Below, piece by piece: positions 46,370-57,060 of a DNA stretch of 64,000 nt (positions within the stretch are counted from its first letter, which is position 1; each line of letters starts with the position of its first letter). This stretch comes from Benincasa hispida (Eukaryota; Streptophyta; Magnoliopsida; Cucurbitales; Cucurbitaceae), in the NCBI RefSeq assembly GCF_009727055.1, contig NC_052355.1, positions 8,328,616 through 8,392,615 of the forward strand. The letters are read 5' to 3'. The notes beneath the pieces are model-generated. The model worked only from the letters and a program-made list of their open reading frames with translations. It had not been told where the DNA came from and did no database searches. The translations under genes and the position numbers were made by a program.

Positions 46370-46641
46370 TGAAACGCTGCCCTATTTTGCACAAAATAGG
46401 TAGCTACTGCCTTATAGCATTGCACAACGCTCTATCCAAGGGTGATTTCGTCCGCTCATGTCCTTTTGAAGTCTGGTTGCTCAAATTAGCTCCTAATTGA
46501 TCCAATTTAATCCCGACTAGCTTGTAATGATAGGTTTTACCTCCAAGATGCTCGATAGCTGTAAAATCACTAAATAAACACATTAAACATAGTAACGACC
46601 TAGAATTAAGAAGAGGAAAATAACACATTTTTTATCTATCA

Positions 46642-48480
46642 AACACCCACAAGATCATCCTCGAGCAAGATAGAATCACACATTCACATAGAAAATTATG
46701 CTTGCTCAATCACACAAGTCGTTACTCTAGCCTGAACAGTCTATAAGGATGAGATTTGCAATAAAAAATGAAATCCGATTACAATCAATCTACGAAGCAC
46801 ATTCTAAAAATGATTCTAAACCATTCATGCATGAGTGAGTTAAAAGCCCTACTAATTAAGCTAGCAAAACTCGGAATGGTTTTATAAGCCCTCAATTTGT
46901 TTTCCCCCACACTGGCTCGAAGGTTCAAGAGCCATGCTTCCTAGACTCAATATTGTAATGACACACTTAAGGAAACCAAATTTTATCCTTTTTTTTCATT
47001 TTTCTACTTTACACAAAAGAGGAAACCTTATCTAGACACATCACCTTCGTTTTGGCTTGCCCACATGGGTGTCATGCAGGTCATCCAACTACTAGCAATG
47101 TCTGCTAACAAGGTGCCGAGGCTTACTCATTCCTTGGGGTACTTTAGCTCAGAGGGACATTACGGGTGTCATAGCTGCCCCAGGTTAATTATAACCCCAA
47201 GAAAGAGGAGTAATCCCCTTAAAAAAATAACATACAAACTTGCTTTTACTTTACAACATACTCTGCCTTTTACAAATTTTCTTTTTACAATACAAAACAA
47301 GTGTTTGGCAAAAAACATAGGCATGCATTACTAGGTTGAGTTTCAATCACTTCAAACATATCACCTAGGCCTTTAAGAGTGGCAATGAAAATATAAGCCC
47401 AATAATACAACTCTAAGCATGCAAGTCCTAATTTCGTTGGACAAGGGACTTAAAGATACATGAGAGATGAGATTTTTTTTTTAAAACGAGCTAAAAATTA
47501 TGATCATTCTGTTTAAACATAGTTTCATGTAAGCCTGATCACAAAAAAGGTGCGTCATCAACTACTCATCATAATAAACCAAGCAAGAGAGCAAGCAAGC
47601 AAATTCAAGCACACAAAAATCGTCTGAGCATAGCCCTCAAGGACCCCAACAGTCACAACATACCCCATCCCTAACTTAAAATGGTACATTGTCCCTAATG
47701 TATCTATAATCTAAGACCAATAAAATAAGAGAGTCAAGGGAACACAAAATCTCTATTGATGACATTTCCGCACATGGGATGGTTTTAAGAGACCTACCTT
47801 AAATCGATGTTTTTCTTCTTTAGGGCAGCAAGAAAGAACCTACAAAAAAAAAAAAAAAAAAAAAACAAGAAGTTAAACTAGAAAGCAGTAAAGGAAAGTA
47901 GTAAAATTTTCACCTGGCTCCCTCTAGGAAGGGCAAATTTTTAACATCGATTGCTCGATATGGCCTGTCCCCTTTCAAGGTACAAAGAAATTCTCATATT
48001 TTTCTGGTCCTTTCTTGGATGAGTCAATATAGCCTGGTAAGGCTATAAGGCTTCTCATCTTCTAAAGAGAACCAGACAGGTCAAATTTGGGTTTTTTTGG
48101 AATATGGAAAAAAAGGTAAAAAGAAAGAATCAAAACACTCAAGTGACCGAAAAGAGTTAACAGACTCGTAAGGGATAGGGGAACAAAACTCAAATACATA
48201 TGAAATAGAAGGAGTTAAAATAGGCTGAGGTCTTTTGAGCTTATAACTCTATCACCTAGATGTCGTCGAATTTAGGCTACAAACTTGTAAACATAGAGTG
48301 ATGTGTTCATCATCATTGGAGTAGTAGCACTCCACTTATGACTCTGCCTTCAGGTACAGACGATGGGTTGCTCTAGCACGCTCTTCAATCTCTACATGGA
48401 CTCTGTCAGCTTGGCAACATGGATGATCAATCCTTGCAACCAAGCTTGAACATCCTGCTGAAACTCAAAAGCACTGTTAG
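46642..48480 (-). other. Non-coding internal region of gypsy element 2
   Basis: No frame I can assign. An A-run lies at 47841-47863. The polypurine tract expected beside the 3' LTR is poor (minus TTGTGGGTGTT). Confidence 0.5.
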
Positions 48481-48489
48481 CAAGTTCGA

Positions 48490-49172
48490 AAATTAAAAAC
48501 AACAAACTCAAAAGCACAAATCTTTAGGAAGTGGTTCCTATTCCTCAACTGTGTCAACATGGACTACCTCATGACTTTGGGCCTCAGGAAAATCAAAGGA
48601 ATTGTCTGACAACGGCTCGTCTGGCCTCCCAACTAAGGTTGAAAGCTGAGCAAAAATGTCACTCAAACTTTGCAAGTTAGTTCTAGCCTCTGCCTCGAGG
48701 CAAAGACTCTCCTGTTGGAAGGCTCAAACTCTTGCAGCCTACAGAGGTTGTCATGTGAAAGCCCTATAACCAAAGCCTCTAAAGACTTACCTGACCTTGA
48801 AGACTAAACATGAATCGACTGGTGTGATACTGTGAAATCTTGGTAGTCGAAGCTCTGCTGCCATCCTGAGTGTCCATGGTCAAAAGGCTCCTCCCATATA
48901 GGATGATGAGACTCATAGTCCATATAACAATAATACCCCTCCTCAGCAAATCCACATAGTGTTGGCATCTACTATAACCTCGGGCATGTTTGCGTGGGAT
49001 GCCTCTCGAGTAGGCAACTCCCACACACCCCTACCTACTGTGAACTCCTATCCACTAAGTGGCCAACTAAGGAAGTCAACTCAGCAATGTGGCATCGAAG
49101 GCCACTTACCTCGTTGTCAGAATCTGCAACTTGACTTTCAGACCTCCAATATTGATTCGAAAATCCCATTGT
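48490..49172 (-). pseudogene. gypsy gag-like remnant (element 2)
   Basis: Minus strand from ATG 49170: FSNQYWRSESQVADSDNEV, CHIAELTSLVGHLVDRSSQ, the Cys cluster CGSCLLEGHPTQTC, GFAEEGYYCYMDYESHHPIW, then SLEALVIGLSHDNL and a serine/acid-rich tail in shifted frames. It has TGG where the element at the window start has a stop, but carries its own stops (for example after VDRSSQ). Same family as 67-360. Confidence 0.55.
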
Positions 49173-49246
49173 GCTTAACTGACACAAAAAGAAAACAAAT
49201 CAAAGAAAAAGAAACTTCAACTAAAAACTAACTAAGAAGAACTACT

Positions 49247-49270
49247 TGGCTTCCCCAGCAACGATGCTAA
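49247..49270 (-). other. Primer-binding site, tRNA-Asp type
   Basis: Minus strand TTAGCATCGTTGCTGGGGAA, four or five changes from TTGGCGCCGTTGCCGGGGA, mostly CpG-type transitions, two bases inside the 5' LTR. Confidence 0.65.
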
Positions 49271-49272
49271 TT

Positions 49273-50534
49273 TGGTAAGTCGAGTTTACAATCGTTCGTA
49301 AACCCTTGCTATACAAATAATATTTATAAATCACTAAACGAACTACTTATACTAACTGGTAGTACAAGCGGCAAGTCTAGGGTCGAACCTCAGGGAAGCG
49401 CGGAAGATTAGTTCATCGAAGCTCGTTTTCAATTAAAGTGATAAATGGGGGGGGGGGTTAGTGTGGATTGATAATTGAAAGTGCATAAAATAAAGAGCAA
49501 GAAATATGACTTAAACTTCTTGTTTATGCTTCACCCAATTGAATGGAAACCCAACCAATGGTCCTAATTATCTAATGAATCGACAAGCACATAAAATGTA
49601 TCCGCTCCATACAAATTGATAAATCGAACTAGGGATTATGCTAAGATGAGTGTTTAACTTTCAACATCTAATTAAAAATTTAGTGTAGTTTTTCTCTGAT
49701 CGATAGGAGCAATACTATACTTATTAGGTGACAAATCTCAGGCATAATTAATCGCAAGCCTAACTAACCTATTGCTTCCATTAGGATTAACTTATAATTA
49801 AATTTCACATATTACAAGTTATCTCCAAGCATTAGAATTACACAACAAAATCATTGGGCGTCAATCAACAATTAAAATCATGCAATTCATAAACACTAAA
49901 TTTGGATTGAAACATATAGACAAGTCTATCTACATCATAAAATCAAAATATCACAAAATAACATTGAGTTCCTCCAAATCCCTGGGCTAAGAAACCAAAA
50001 TCTTACCTTCTCATGTTGGATGAGAAGCTACAATCCAACATTACTCGATTAACTACTAAAGAAACACCCAAAAAACAAGTGGAAGAAACAAGAGAGGGAA
50101 AAATCAACTGAGGCCAATGGTGGGCATCTATTTCTGACCTAAAGCGAAGAACATATATATAGTGTAGTGTTGCAGCATTGTAACGCTGCACAGATGAAAA
50201 TATGTAGCATTGCAACGCTACTCTTCCTCACGCGTGCTTCCATCTTCAATTCCTAGCGTTGCAATGCTACATGCCCTATTTTACGCAAAATAGGTGGCTA
50301 TTGCCTTATAGCGTTGCAACGCCCTGTCTAGATGTGTTTTCGTCCGTTCACATCCTTTTGAAGTCCGAATGCTCAAATTAGCTTCTAATTGCTCCAAATT
50401 AACCCCGAATAACTCGTAATGATGGATTCTACCTCCAAGATGCTCGATACCTGTAAAATCACTAAATAAACACATTAAACATAGTAAAGACCTATAATTA
50501 AGAAGAGGTAAATAACACATTTTCAATGCTATCG
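49273..50534 (-). repeat. 5' LTR of gypsy element 2
   Basis: 1262 bp, colinear with 426-1829 apart from a deletion near 49490 (AAGTAAAG...TTTAGATC segment). TATA-type box about 50151. Palindromes at 50200-50320. Poly-G run 49447-49456. Confidence 0.85.
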
Positions 50535-50595
50535 AACTCCCTCCCTTTAATTAAATTAAATTAATAATAATATATAATATGTATGTATAGATTTA

Positions 50596-50675
50596 TCAAG
50601 AGGCGCACGTGCCCTCCTCAAGTGGTGACGTTTATATCTGTCTCTTATACACATCTAGATGTGTATAAGAGACAG
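50596..50675. other. Sequencing-library junction adapter plus chimeric bases
   Basis: 50638-50675 is CTGTCTCTTATACACATCT followed by its exact inverse AGATGTGTATAAGAGACAG: two Tn5 mosaic ends back to back, the Nextera mate-pair junction. The preceding 42 bp (AAGAGGCGCACGTGCCCTCC...) are absent from the paralogous site at 1880-1930. They are GC-richer, so probably belong to another place in the genome or a contaminant. Confidence 0.96.
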
Positions 50676-51065
50676 ATGTTATATCAAATATAACATATAA
50701 TATATAGTTTTATATTGTATCGAATACAATATAACCTACAGATTTATTTTCTTTCATTAATGCATGGCATTTAATATAAATCATAATTATATTAAATTTA
50801 ATTATGAATCTCATTCATATAATTAGTATTTGAATCAAATTAAAAATATTTAATTCCTCTCAGAATACTTTATACTATAATGTATCAAATACATTATATT
50901 AATTATATCACATATATAATTAATTTAATGAATTATATCGCATATAATTAATTTCCTCAATTAATTTGAACACTTCAAATTAATCAAAAAATAATTCTCA
51001 ATTACACCTCTTGAGCTACAAATGAGACCTTATGGACCTGTAGATTGAAGCTCCAATGATACTTG

Positions 51066-53105
51066 TGTTGGGGTTGATATCCTAAATCTCGTAGGGTCAT
51101 GTAATTTGTAATTATCTGTATGAACAAATAGTTTGGTGATTTATAATATGGTATATTTTATTCACTTTAGTCTATGGAATATGAGATATTTTAGTTACAT
51201 TAACCACAAACCAATAAACTAAGATTCTTGGTTATCGTTGTAACTTAAGCATGTATGTGGAGACATACAAGTGGATCGTGCTTTAAGTGGTACTCTGTCA
51301 GCTTGGCAACATGGATAAAGGAGGGAAACCTTATCCTAGTGACGCTACGAGTGTGGCTCGCTTTGTAGGTGTTACAAGTGTTGTAAAGTGCTACAAATGG
51401 TTTGATCCTGACCATTCTTGTATTAGACATGCGAGTGGAGATACTCTATACAATGGAGTTTGTATAAGACCGGACAACGAATTTTTTAGTCTCGTTATAT
51501 AATGTCGTTCATGACAGAGACTTTCATTTCACTAGGATGACCATAGGTAATGTGACCTTAATCCTGAGTGAGTTGTGAACTTCTGCCTATGAGGGCAGTC
51601 CTTTGATTTGCATGGGTGAGAGTGGCCAGATCGTCGACTCAATAAGCCTACCATTTTGGCGATTCGTTTGATTGGGGAGCTGGGAACTCAGCTACACAAG
51701 ACAAAATTCACTACTTCCCCGAAGCAGGGATAAGTAGATAAATTTCTCCCTTAAGAGCTTATTTCAGGGATTGAACAATGTGGTGCCATACCTTTCTTGG
51801 CCCGAGAAGGGTTTAATCATAGTGGGACTATGGTGTATTATTCATTAGAAGAATTAGTGGTACTTAAGGAGTTAGAAGTAACTACAGGAATAAATGGTAT
51901 TTATGACTGATTTACGAAGGGTCGTCGTACTATTGATTGGTTATCTCTTATGGACATAGAAATATATCTGTAGTGCAAAGAGTGCAGTTGTCGGCCTTTA
52001 GTTGAGTGCCCGACAGTTAAAGGATGGTGGATATCGTGACTAAATAGTTTAGTCAGTTATTTACGTACCGTTGAAGCTTCAAGCTACAGGTCCATAAGGT
52101 CCCCTTGGTAGCTCAGTGAATTCATGTTGAGAATTAGTTTTTGGGTTAGTTTAAAGTGTTCAAATTAACAAGAGGGAATTTGATTGCATATGATATAATT
52201 AATTTAATTTAATTCAATTATATATGATATAATTGATTTAACGTATTTGATACCTTATTATTTGATTGGAGGAATTAATATAAATATGATTTATATTCAA
52301 TGTCATAAAGGAGAAAAAGAACAATGGTTTATAGGTTGCATATGACGTGATATTAAAACTATAGATTATAAATATAATATGATAAATTAGTAATTATATT
52401 TATTTATAATAATTTAATTATAAGATAATTGATTTCTATTTTTCTCCAAATAACCAATTTTTGTTTTTCTCCAAATAACCACCTTAGTGGGTGGTTTTAG
52501 CAAGTTTACGGCAACCGAATGGGTAAAAGTTAAAATAGTTTTCATTTTCAAAATCCAAGCACAAAAAAATCAAGTTATACGATAGCTTGGTTGAGAGAGT
52601 AAAGGTCAATAAAGGATTCTATAGAATAGATACTCGTTACTAAGCGATCAAGTACCTAAGTCTAAACGACAGACTTCTTCCTTCTCCACTTACTCGATCG
52701 TCTACCTGATCGTCTAGTTTCTCCATCCCTCTTCCAAATCCAAACAGAGCTCACACCTTCTGGATTCTCACATTGAGAATACCAAGGTAGCCTATTGGTG
52801 GTGTCGAGTTTCTGTTTGAGGGTCGAGGATTGAGTTTCACTCATTGCTGCTCGAGGATATTCTAGAGGCGTGTTGCATTTGTGTTGTTGAACGCGTTACT
52901 GGTTTTGATCGAGGAAATACTAGAAGAAAAGGTTCTTCAAGGGTATGTTTACTCGATCCCTTTGTGTTTATTCTTAGTAGCATGCTCTAATTTTATTCTT
53001 GATGCATAAAAGTTTCGTTAGATTGTAAATGTTCGTGTTCCTTGACAATGGGATTTGGAACGATCTGCTTCCGCTCAATGGTTTTTTAGATTTAGAGTTC
53101 CTTCA
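51066..53105 (+). repeat. Solo LTR, copia family X, TSD ACTTG/ACATG
   Basis: TGTTGGGGTTGATATCC to TTCCTTCA, 2040 bp; flanks ACTTG (51061-51065 region) and ACATG (53106-53110). Same insertion point as 2310-4262. Contains the 24-bp foreign patch at 51293-51316. Confidence 0.86.
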
Positions 53106-53500
53106 ACATGGATAATTTATTAAACTCTTTAATTAAATTACCCAACTTCCATTAATTGTCGGTCATTCTACTAAAGACTGAGAGCTGCACTCTTCGCACT
53201 ACATAAATATTTTCGTGTCCATTGGATATAACTAATCAACAGTGCGATGATCATTCACAAATTGCTCATAAGTAAAGTTGAGCCAAAATTATCATTTTGC
53301 CCCCATAGTTACATCAAACTCCTTAAGTACCACTAATTCCTCTAATGAACAATAAGTCATAGTCGAACTATGACCAAGTCCTTCCTAGGCCAGGAGAGGG
53401 TGTGACCACTATGTTCAAGCCCCAAAATTAGCCTTTAAGAGAGTAATTTATCTACTTAACCCGATATCGAGGATGGGGTGAATTTCATCTTGTGTCGCTA

Positions 53501-54961
53501 TGTAAGGACTCGACCCCCTAGGATTCAAGCTAGGTCGTTACTAACGCATGCATGTATGTAAGTTAAAAATGACATTTTTTTTATAGTGAACTAAATGCTA
53601 AATAAATGAGATAACTAAAAAGATGTGCATTAAATTCAAATACTTAAAGTCAAAGAATAGGGTACCAATAAATAATGAAAGGAAAAAAATAAGTCCGAAA
53701 ACAAAACTCAAACGGTAGTCTCAAATCTCAAAACTGAAAATGTAAAACATAAAAGAAATACTAAAATATGAGCGAAAGCATTTAAACTAGTTATAGTGGC
53801 TCGATCATGGATTCTGCTTGTCAATCGCTGGTCCATCTATACCCTTACCTGAAACAACAACATGAGAAAGGATGAGTATAAAATACTCAGTAAGTAACCC
53901 CACTATTAGGCTTAGATTAGGCATCTATGTCCTCTAGCTTTCTCTGGTGGAGCATTAATGCCCCCTCCAGTCCCCATGGTACACATATCAACATGTAAAA
54001 CTAACCTCTTATTCTACTGTAGTTAAGTGTACCCATTACCTCTAGTGAGTCCCGTAGGATCCACAACCTCTGGTGATCCTGAAGGAGACACCACCTCGAG
54101 TGAATCTCGAAGGAAACACAACCTCTAGCGAATCCTGAAGGATAACACCATCTCTAGTGAATCCCGAAGGAAACATAACTTCTTGTGATCTATGAAGAAC
54201 TTACAACTATAAGACTTTAGGTCCAAATCCAATCTATCAAAAACTTACCCAAGGAATTAAAATCACTCCCACCGTCCTCAACGGTGCCTACATTGACTCC
54301 CAAACTCCTTGACGGCTTAAACTTCAAACAAAAATCCAGCAAAGGCTAGTCAAACACTAAAACAAAATATTAATGGCCAAGAGAACGAACGGACCGACAC
54401 AACCTTAACCCAATAGATCTGATGAAGACCAAGACGAACTCGACGGGGCAGGAAAATGGTGATAGGCAGTGGCGCGACTGAAGCAACGAACGGGAGATCG
54501 TGGGAGGCAGAGATGGCTGAGTGGCAAACGCTTACGAATAGATGGGGACCTCGGCTGGCTGGCAGAAGCTTGCGAACGACTGGGGAATGGAGAGATTGGC
54601 GTGGGCCGCACGCACAGAAGACGGACTGACGGTAGGCCGAGGCTGACAGATTTGGCCGGCAGCTAGGTCTAATCGACAGAAAGGGAAGAAAAAATTCAGG
54701 GGGGTCTTGGGCAGCGCGAGAGTGAAGGGAAGTGGTAGGGAACGAAAAAGAAAGAAATAAAAAGAAAGAAAAGGAAAGAAAAGGAAAATATAAAAAATGA
54801 AAAAAATTATATATATTTATTTTATTTCATTCTTTTTCAATTCCACTTTCTTCTATTAAATTCCTTTCCTTCCCAAAATGAAATTAATTCCTACCATTAA
54901 TTTCCAAATTAAATTATGCGACATGAAAAGTCCAATTTTCATAAAATTAAACTTCATCAAT
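53501..54961 (-). repeat. Ty3/gypsy LTR, cut by a copia element
   Basis: TGTAAGGACTCGACC start; duplicate of the solo LTR at 4656-6015 with CGCTA before it (AGCTA there). It keeps about 220 bp (54180-54400) lost from that copy and stops at 54961 where the next LTR begins. Confidence 0.82.
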
Positions 54962-57046
54962 TGTTGGAGTTGATGCTCTAAAGTCTCGTGTCCTGTAATT
55001 TGTAAACAGTTTTTATGAACGCTTGTGATGTATAATATATGATATTTACTTCTTGATTTTGCTTATTTGAATGTACCAGGGATTTTAGTTAATTGGTTTG
55101 CTTTACCACAAACCAATGAACTAAAATCCTTGGTTATCTTTATGTTACTTAAGCATGTATGTGGTGACATACAAGTGGATCATGTCTGAAGTGATAACCA
55201 AAATTGTATGTAGTATATGGATATAGGAGGGAAACCTTATGTTGGTAATGCTACGGATGCAGCCCACTTTATGGAATATTACAAGTGTTGTGACTTGTCA
55301 TAGATGGTCTGATTCTGATCATTCGTGTAGGGGACATGCGAGTGGGGGCGTTCTATATAAAGTGTTTGTATAAGACTTGACCACGAAGTGTTAATGTCTC
55401 ATTATATAACACCATTCATGATAGAGACTTCACTTCACTAGGATGACCATATGTAACATGACCTCAATCCTGAGTGAGTTGGGAATTCCTGTTATTGAGG
55501 GCGGTCCTTGGATTTGCATGGGTGTGAGTGGCCAGGCCGCCGACTCAAACCTACCACTTTGGGGATTCGTCTTATTTGAGAGTTGGGAACTCGGCTACAC
55601 AAGATGGAATTCACTCCTTCCTCGAAGCAAAGGCAAGTAGATAGATAGCTCCCTTAAGGGCTGATTCTAGGGCTTAAATGATGTGGCGCCACACACCTTT
55701 TCATGGCCCGAGAGATGTTCACACACAGTTGGACTATGTTGTATTGTTCATTAGAGTGATTAGTGGTACTTAAGGATTGAGATGTAACTACAAGAGCAAA
55801 ATGATAAATTAGCTCAGTTGTACTTACGAGCATCTGTGAAGGGTTATCATACTCAAGATTGGTTATATCCGATGAACACAGAAATAAATCTGTGGTAAGA
55901 AGAGTTCAGTTGTCGATCTTTAATAGAATGTCTAACAGTTAACGGATGGTAAATCTCGTGGCTAAAGAGTTTAGTAAGCTATTCACGTACCGTTAGAGCT
56001 TCGAGCCATAGGTACATAAGGTTCCCTTGGTAGCTTTGATACAAGATCAAAGTCGGTTTTTTGGTTAGTTCAAAATGTTCAAATTGACAAAGGTGAGGTC
56101 GATTATTTATGATATAATTGGACTGGTTAATTATATATGATATGATTGACTAAATGTATAAGATACATTATTTTGGAGGAAATTGGATATAAATATGATT
56201 TATGTCAAGTAGAGGAGAAAACACTATAGTTGGATATCAAACTATAGGTTAAGAATATAATATAATTATATTCATTATTTTATTAATTAAGCGGTTATGA
56301 GATAATTGGCCGAAGTTTTCTCGGATTTCGTGAAATAGTGGGAAGTTCAATTAAGTTCTAGTAACTGAAGAATAAAATGAAAATAGTTTTCATTTTGCAA
56401 ATGACACGCTAATTTGCCCATGGTGTGAAAGTCTTGTATCGCTTAGTGTTGAGAGCCTATACGATAGCGCCCACCTACTAAATGATCGTACACCCACATT
56501 TCCTCAATGATCGTCCGCGATTTCTTAAACGATTGCTTATCTTTATTAGACGATTTCTTAGCAATTACTACATGATCCTGTACCCCCACCTAAACAATCA
56601 AGAACCCAACTAAATGATAGTCATCCCTTTCTCCCACTTGCTTGTTCATAGTACACGATGACCATTCATCCTCTCCTTTACCAATTCTATCAAAGTCTAC
56701 CCTTTATTATCTCACTCCGAGAATACTGAGCACTTCGAGTGGTGGTGTCATTCCCATTGCCTTGTGTTCGTGTGTTGCTCTTCGTGTAGAAGACCGTGGT
56801 TTTGCTAGGCGATTTCTTGTTAGATGAGAAAGAGCGTGAGGAGTTTGGTCACGGTGAGTTTGAGATTTGTGAAGAAAGTCTTGAACTGGTAAGTCTCTCA
56901 GTCTCTTGTAATTTATCTTTTAAAGCATTCTAGTAATTAGTGTTTTCAATGCATATTTCTATGATAGAATGTATGTAAAATTTTGTAACAATTAATTGGA
57001 AAGATCCACTTCCGCTCATAGGTACTCTTGTATAAGAGTTTCTTCA
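54962..57046 (+). repeat. 5' LTR, copia family X
   Basis: TGTTGGAGTTGATGC to TTTCTTCA, 2085 bp. The next base pairs carry the primer site, which fixes the LTR end. Small frames inside (for example 55443-55640) are shared LTR sequence. CGATCG-type motifs at 56445-56620. Confidence 0.9.
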
Positions 57047-57047
57047 A

Positions 57048-57060
57048 TTGGTATCAGAGC
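57048..57060 (+). other. Primer-binding site, tRNA-iMet
   Basis: TTGGTATCAGAGC, a full match to the plant tRNA-iMet complement, one base after the LTR. Confidence 0.92.

Larger units (their letters stand above)
43633..46641 (-). repeat. 3' LTR of gypsy element 2, interrupted twice
   Basis: Starts (minus) TGATAGATAAA and ends CTTACCA. Removing 44354-45174 and 45373-46369 leaves sequence colinear with 426-1829. Poly-G run near 43807. Confidence 0.8.
43633..50534 (-). mobile_element. Non-autonomous Ty3/gypsy element (LARD-like), TSD AACTC
   Basis: AACTC at 43628-43632 and 50535-50539 flanks the 6902-bp element. 5' LTR 49273-50534, tRNA-Asp-type primer site 49247-49270, gag-like remnant 48490-49172, about 1.9 kb of non-coding DNA, then the 3' LTR 43633-46641 swollen by two foreign LTR pieces. 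No protease, RT or integrase reading. The size without inserts, about 5.1 kb, and lack of pol fit a large retrotransposon derivative moved in trans. Confidence 0.82.
43213..53500 (-). repeat. Outer solo copia-type LTR (family X), duplicate of 1830-6600
   Basis: Pieces 43213-43632, 50540-51065 and 53106-53500 make one minus-strand LTR; its right end lies beyond the truncated gypsy LTR and was lost. The left end abuts ATCAT, the site seen after the unit-1 copy at 6601. It contains a gypsy element, a solo LTR and a gypsy LTR as nested inserts. Confidence 0.7.
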
